Below, in pieces: positions 59,150-64,000 of a DNA stretch of 64,000 bases. A model generated the notes under the pieces. It searched no databases. It saw only the letters and a program-made list of their open reading frames with translations, and was not told where the DNA came from. Origin of the DNA: Cololabis saira (lineage: Eukaryota > Chordata > Actinopteri > Beloniformes > Belonidae); contig NC_084610.1 in assembly GCF_033807715.1 (NCBI RefSeq), forward strand, positions 433,501-497,500, written 5' to 3'. The first letter of the stretch is position 1, and each line of letters opens with the position of its first letter. A program made the position numbers and the translations under genes.

Positions 59150-60400
59150 AAAAACAAGAAATTAAAGTGCTGTCCCGAAAACTTGTCTGAGGGGAAATGA
59201 CAATGCTGGAGATGTTTGCATGGTATTGCTGAGAATAAAGGAAAAGCAACATGCGTCCTGGAGAGATGTCCCTTATTTGAAACAGGTGGTAAAAGTGTCA
59301 GATTCGGGAACTTCTCTGGTTTCTGTCCTGATGTCTTATCATTTCTGGCCAAATGTTGTGGAAATGAACTTACATGAGGGTTTGAGGGTGGATGGGGTGT
59401 CAACATGCATCCTGGAGAGATGTCTCTTATATGAAATAGGTGTTAAAGGTGTCAGATTCGGGAACGTCTCTGGTTTCGGTTTCCAGGTCTTAACATTGTT
59501 GGCCCATGGTGGGATACAAGGGGAGCAGCCTTCAGTTTGCCCGGTATGTTGGGAGTCTTCATCGCCAGGATCCGGGCCTTTTATCCGGTAAGCAATTGAA
59601 TTTACAGAATCGCGGGATCTTAGAAGCACATTCCATTATTCTGGTACAAGGACTTTGACACCTGATTTTGTGCAATATTTCATTGAATCTGGGTAAATCC
59701 AAATCAGTGGACGGCATCCGAAAGTCTTCTTCTGTGTCTGTTCTCAGGGAATCTGCTTTATTCTCCTCATTTAGCTCAACGCTCTAAGCCAGTTCTGCAG
59801 GATGAGCGTTTTTTACAGAATTGGAGTCCCCCCACTTGTTTTTCCCAAATACACACACACAGTGTTAGTGAATTATTCAAAAAACACACAAAAAAGGCCT
59901 GAAAAAGGCACCACACACGGTGACCTTTGGCACTTCCGAAGGTCGCACGGGTCTGGACCTCGGCACAGTGGATGAGAGTCACCTCTAAATTAGATAATTC
60001 AGTCTCTCTCCCGATTTATACACCCTCCCTCTCTCTCGAATACACTATACTGGACAAAGGATGTTCCAGATGGGCTTTGTCACCTCTAATATCTGTTCAC
60101 AGTGCACAGAGAACACCCCTGATAATTATATGCATGTTTTATGGTTCTGTACACCGGTACAGAGATTCTGGACGGAGATTTGGGAGGATTTATCCACATG
60201 GATCAACTACAGAATCCCAGTGTGCCCCACGATATGTATATTAGGTCACCTGGGCCGGCTAGCGGGGTGGAGTCATTCTCAGGTGTCCGTCTTGTGTCGT
60301 CAGTAGGAATGGAGGGATGTCGGGCCATTTTCCCCTCCGCCGGCGCCACCCCCCTAGTCTGTCTCTTTTGCCTCTTTTACACCTGACAGACGTCACGAAC
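59150..60400 (+). mobile_element. L1/Tx1-like LINE remnant with internal duplication
   Basis: The plus strand shows ORF2 C-terminal sequence in shifting frames: FQMGFVTSNICSQCTENTPD, NYMHVLWFCTPVQRFWTEIW (60061-60180). A ~163-bp tandem duplication (59236-59398 / 59399-59560) repeats SWRDV..K..VKVSDSGTSL. Multiple stops and shifts are present. Confidence 0.8.
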
Positions 60401-60404
60401 CGAC

Positions 60405-61700
60405 TATTTTATTTGTGCTACTGGTCTACTGGCAGTGTGGACAGATGAACGAACGCCAACAATGTCCCATCAGTTTAAGACAAAATCACATTCACAACAA
60501 TGTTTATTCAATTTAACACATCGTTTGACTTTGTTAGGACATGAAAATGAAAAACAAGCAACAGTGCACAACACATTTATGGTTAAATTCTCATTAGAAA
60601 TCAGATGTCTGTACATACATTTTGTTTTCTTGCTTCTTGTGTGTACAAACTATCAATAATTGTTGAAGGAGAAGTAAAAAAAAAGAAGCAGTTTATAAAA
60701 AAAATAAATATCCCTTGCTATTGCTTAAAACACCATTTGAAAATATCTTCTCTAGTAGCAAAATAAAAGGGATGTCACTCAAGTACTGTAGATAACAGTG
60801 TAAAGAAGCTAAAAACATCTCCCATATGACATTTCCTGTCTGCTTTACCCTAAATATTACAAAAAATCTGAGAATTTCATCCAGAATCTGTGTTCTACTC
60901 CATTGCTGACAAATGCTGACTATCAGAGAAACAGTGGTGTTAAATATGGTGTAATTAATACTTTTATTAAGGTTCTTTAGCTGTTACGGAGACAGAAACA
61001 TGGCAGTTCATCCTTTCAAAAAATAAGCTGTTTTTTCCCCATATACATCTAACTTACTGCTGAGTTTATAGCGTTTAAACATTGGGGTAATATTTACTAA
61101 GTCCGATGTAAAGTTGCAGTAAGCACCTGACCCAGAGGTTCAAGCTCAAGTCCCACGTGACGCGTAACTGACGTGAAACGCCAACTTGAATCTCCCAGTT
61201 GAACAGAAGGCAACGGTTCAGAAACGTCCTGAAAACACCCGTCCACTCAAGATGCCTGGAAGCACTCTGCTTTGAAACGCTCTCATTGAGACCTGAGGGC
61301 GGAGCCAAACCGGATCAAGGCAGTTCTGCACCTGGTGGGACCCAAGCTTAAGCCCTGACCCTGTTATTCACCTTTTCCAGCAAACCGGTCAACTTGCGAA
61401 CCAGCTGAGAACCGGTTTGTTTTTCCACAGCTTGGGTGCCAAGAGGGTGCAGACGTCAGTTACATCGCTGCGTTTGCGTTGGCGCAAAAGTTGAAGCAAC
61501 AACAAGGTATTTGCTCTAACAGGACTTGGTCCACGTAGCACCTCCGTGGACACATCTCTAAAAGACAGGTTGCTTCCTCAGACCCATGATGCTTTGCTGC
61601 ATCCAGATTAAATCGTTGCTTATTTGAAAATGTCTCCGTCTCCCAGTCTTGCTGTTGCCGTTGGTCTTAATAACCCCCCCCCCTCCGCTTACGTAGGCGG
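60405..61700. other. Gene-free stretch
   Basis: No supported exon, RNA gene or bounded mobile element was seen. Confidence 0.45.
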
Positions 61701-61715
61701 TTCTTTCCTCTAGAC

Positions 61716-61940
61716 CAGGGGTAGGCAATTCCAGTCCTCGAGGGCCGGTGTCCTGCATGTTTTAGATGTTTCCCTGCTTTAACACACCTGATTCTAATGA
61801 ATCATCGTCATCAGCTTGTCATCTCAGGGCTGCACAATTCTGTTAATGACACAGGTACTTTTATCACGGTGTGCTGAAGCAGGGAAACATCTAAGACATG
61901 CAGGACACCGGCCCTCGAGGACCGGAATTGCCTACCCCTG
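61716..61940. mobile_element. hAT-type MITE (CCGGCCCTCGAGGACTGGA family), copy 2
   Basis: A 225-bp palindromic element starting CAGGGGTAGGCAATTCC and ending GGAATTGCCTACCCCTG, with perfect 8-bp target repeats CTCTAGAC at 61708-61715 and 61941-61948. It is the second copy of the 35371-35587 family. Confidence 0.93.
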
Positions 61941-61949
61941 CTCTAGACC

Positions 61950-63056
61950 ATCAAAGAGTTGGTGCTACCTTGGAACCGGGTTTTCTGGGCCGGAGCCAGT
62001 TCTTTGTCAGTGGAAACAGAAAGCCCGGTTCTAAACTCAGCACTGGTCCAGAACCAGAACCAGCCCTGGAACCGGTTTGGTGGAAAAGGGGTATGAGTTA
62101 CTGTTGCTAACACGGACTATGGTCAGAACTACTAACAGCTACCTAGCACTAGATTTAAAACTAATTTGGTGTTTTGGTTCCTGGTGGCTCCGTAATCGGA
62201 GGTGACATCACAAAACTAACTTAAAATATGTGATTAAATAACTTTCGTTAGCAGAGTTAAAAGCTTTGTTGCTTTGAACTAATGTAGACATCCTTCTTGA
62301 TCTTCTTGATGTTAAGTTGGGTTCTTAATCTAAAGCAGGCATTTAGATCTGGTTTGTTTGAAATGAGCAAATGGAATGAAATAAACTAAAATATTTGGTG
62401 GAATAAACTCATAAAATGGAGGAGAGTTCAGGATCTTCCAGTGTTTTCTTTGGATCTGAAAGCTACAGATGAACGAGTTCTGGTCCCTGTGGAACTTTTA
62501 CTCAACAGCCATTGGCTCATCCATGTTTGAGAGGCGGGTCATTCTGATTTACTTCCTCCCATCTCTCTCGACTGGAACCTGACGCTAATGAATCTTTGCT
62601 ACTTAGTAATACTGACCCGATAGTCTACAGCCTGATTAAAGAAGTTTTATTATCAACTAAAGGTTTTTCAAACTGACACAGCACCAGTTATATCCAAAAC
62701 AATTAAAGTGTCCTGTTAAAGTTTATAACTTTAGCCTTAAAGACTGTGAACAAACTAAATCAGGCAGAAAATGGAGGAAAAACAGCTGGACAAACGTCAA
62801 CATTTGAGCTGCTGCTCGTTGACGAGACGCCAACTGAAAGGAAACTTGTTGGCGTCTAGTCTGGCTGCCGGACTACGAGTTACGAACGATCACCTGAGCT
62901 CAACCTGGGATTCTCCTGTGTAGCACCATGAAGGGGATTAAACAAACAACTAATAATTCATTAAACAAAATTCTATTTACAAATGACCACCGACGGCGTG
63001 AAGACAGAATGACAGTGTGTGTGTGTGTGTGTGTGTGTGGTCAGTCCATGGTGGTT
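61950..63056 (-). other. 3' flank / probable 3' UTR of the collagen gene
   Basis: It follows the endostatin stop codon on the minus strand. A (GT)n microsatellite lies at 63016-63038, and a minus-strand AATAAA (plus TTTATT at 62646-62651) is a candidate polyadenylation signal ~410 bp after the stop. No other gene is seen. Confidence 0.45.
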
Positions 63057-63270
63057 CTATCTCCTGGAGTGGCCGATGTAGCTGTTCTCGATGCAGAGCA
63101 CCACGTAGGAGCTGGAGCAGCTGCTGGAGCTCTGCTCCACCAGGCTGCCGCTGCTCAGCCCCGCCGCCATGCCGGTCCCCGCCTGGTCGCCGATGCGCCA
63201 CGTGTCGCAGAAGTTGTTGTCATGCCGCTTACCGCTGGTGGACGAGCCGTGCCATATCATCTTCTCCGGC
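63057..63270 (-). CDS. Collagen XV/XVIII alpha-1 chain, last exon (endostatin/restin C-terminus), partial gene
   Basis: This is the C-terminal non-collagenous endostatin-type domain of a multiplexin collagen, a basement-membrane proteoglycan; the released domain binds heparan sulfate and matrix. Acceptor TGCCTCCAAG precedes GCCGGAG; the frame reads KMIWHGSSTSGKRHDNNFCD, TWRIGDQAGTGMAAGLSSGS and SSSYVVLCIENSYIGHSRR, then TAG at 63057-63059. WHGS..G.R, FC.TWR and VLCIENS with three cysteines are the endostatin signature. XV and XVIII cannot be separated from 70 residues. Upstream exons lie beyond the window on the plus-coordinate side. Confidence 0.93.
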
Positions 63271-64000
63271 CTTGGAGGCAAAGAAGAGAAGATTAGAAAA
63301 TACTTTTTGTCATAACATCATTTCCACGACGCCCTCTTCCTCTGTCTGTTTGAGTAAAACAGAATAAAAATCATGTGATCAAATAAAAACTAAAAAGTAG
63401 GCAACACTAAATCCCTCAATCATTTAGTAGCTAGTAGATCCACTTTTCACAGCAATAACAACAGCAATAGTGGTGTTTGTTTTGTTTGATATTTTTGGTC
63501 ATTCCAAGTCATTCAAAACCCTTTGTACTTTTCTTTTTCAGGCTTCTGTAAGTTTTGGGGTGAATTTGTTGGGACGTCCGATCCGGGGAAGATTGGCAAC
63601 TGTCTTGTATGGTTTCCACTTGGGAAGTCTTTCTCATTTAAGAACTTTGAACTCCGAATTTTTTGAAATTGGCTTTATAACCCTTGGCATTACATTAACA
63701 CACACCAGACCAACAAAGTGCCACAACATGTGTTTTTAAGCCGATAACCCCTAGGGATTCTGGAGGTGAATTTCACCTGAACAGATCTATCCAAATTAAA
63801 TCAACAATATCTCCACAATTCTATGCATAATCTTGGTCTCAATGACTCTAAGCCCTCACAGCAAACATTTCCCGTGTCAGAAAAATTGTGCGTGTTCACA
63901 TGCCTGAGCAAATTGTGATAAACCGATGAAAAGGAAGGACATTTTTATCCTCGTCTAATTTTTTTATCAACAACGACTGAAAGAGGAGGTGGTACGTTTT
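63271..64000 (-). other. Last intron of the collagen gene (partial)
   Basis: No exon is visible to the window end. 63410-63790 has a texture suggesting a degraded mobile element, but no ends or motifs could be fixed. Confidence 0.5.

Overview
The window is genomic DNA from a ray-finned fish, most likely a percomorph teleost. It holds intron-split vertebrate genes with GT-AG junctions, set in a dense mix of teleost-type transposable elements: Tc1-like, many hAT-type and TTAA-flanked non-autonomous DNA elements, L2/Rex1-, RTE/Rex3- and L1/Tx1-like LINE pieces, and tRNA-derived SINEs. There is no sign of bacterial, viral or organelle DNA. No database could be searched, so family names rest on protein and terminal-sequence recognition.

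Three protein genes are present, all on the minus strand. (1) shroom2-like, 39418 down to 2533: ten coding exons join with consistent phases into an open frame of 1476 codons plus stop. It encodes a PDZ domain (exons 1-2), a long Pro/Ser-rich middle with the actin-binding ASD1 motif (exon 4) and the Rho-kinase-binding ASD2 domain (exons 8-10). The similarity to SHROOM2 rather than SHROOM3/4 is clear. (2) A secreted zona-pellucida-domain protein, 53180 down to 42451: seventeen coding exons join into 795 codons plus stop. The order is signal peptide, an unrecognised N-terminal region, a degenerate VWD, C8, a small Cys-rich module, ZP-N/ZP-C, and a furin-like RRRR site with no membrane anchor after it. 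(3) At the right edge, the last coding exon (63270 to 63057) of a collagen XV/XVIII-type chain carries the C-terminal part of an endostatin domain. The rest of that gene lies beyond 64000.

Layout: 1-2532 is downstream sequence and probable 3' UTR of shroom2; 2533-39418 is shroom2 with repeat-filled introns (the largest, 19942-37190, is 17 kb); 39419-42450 is the short shroom2/ZP intergenic region with a reversed L1/Tx1 LINE fragment and microsatellites; 42451-53380 is the ZP gene; 53381-62900 is a gene-free repeat region (expanded Rex3-like LINE, SINE, hAT transposase remnant, L1-like remnant, MITEs); 62900-64000 is the collagen 3' end and last intron.

No operon-like or defence system is present. 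The most notable non-genic structures are: a 678-bp TTAA-flanked MITE with ~107-bp inverted repeats and a palindromic TACGCC array, with the matching empty site elsewhere in the window; a 4.46-kb TA-flanked insertion carrying repeated CCAAT+GC-box modules and nested elements, also with an empty site in the window; a hAT MITE sitting 11 bp inside the first coding intron of the ZP gene; tandem perfect RFX X-box palindromes; a 28-bp CRE-centred perfect palindrome; and a Rex3-like LINE whose ORF has been stretched by two unrelated minisatellites.
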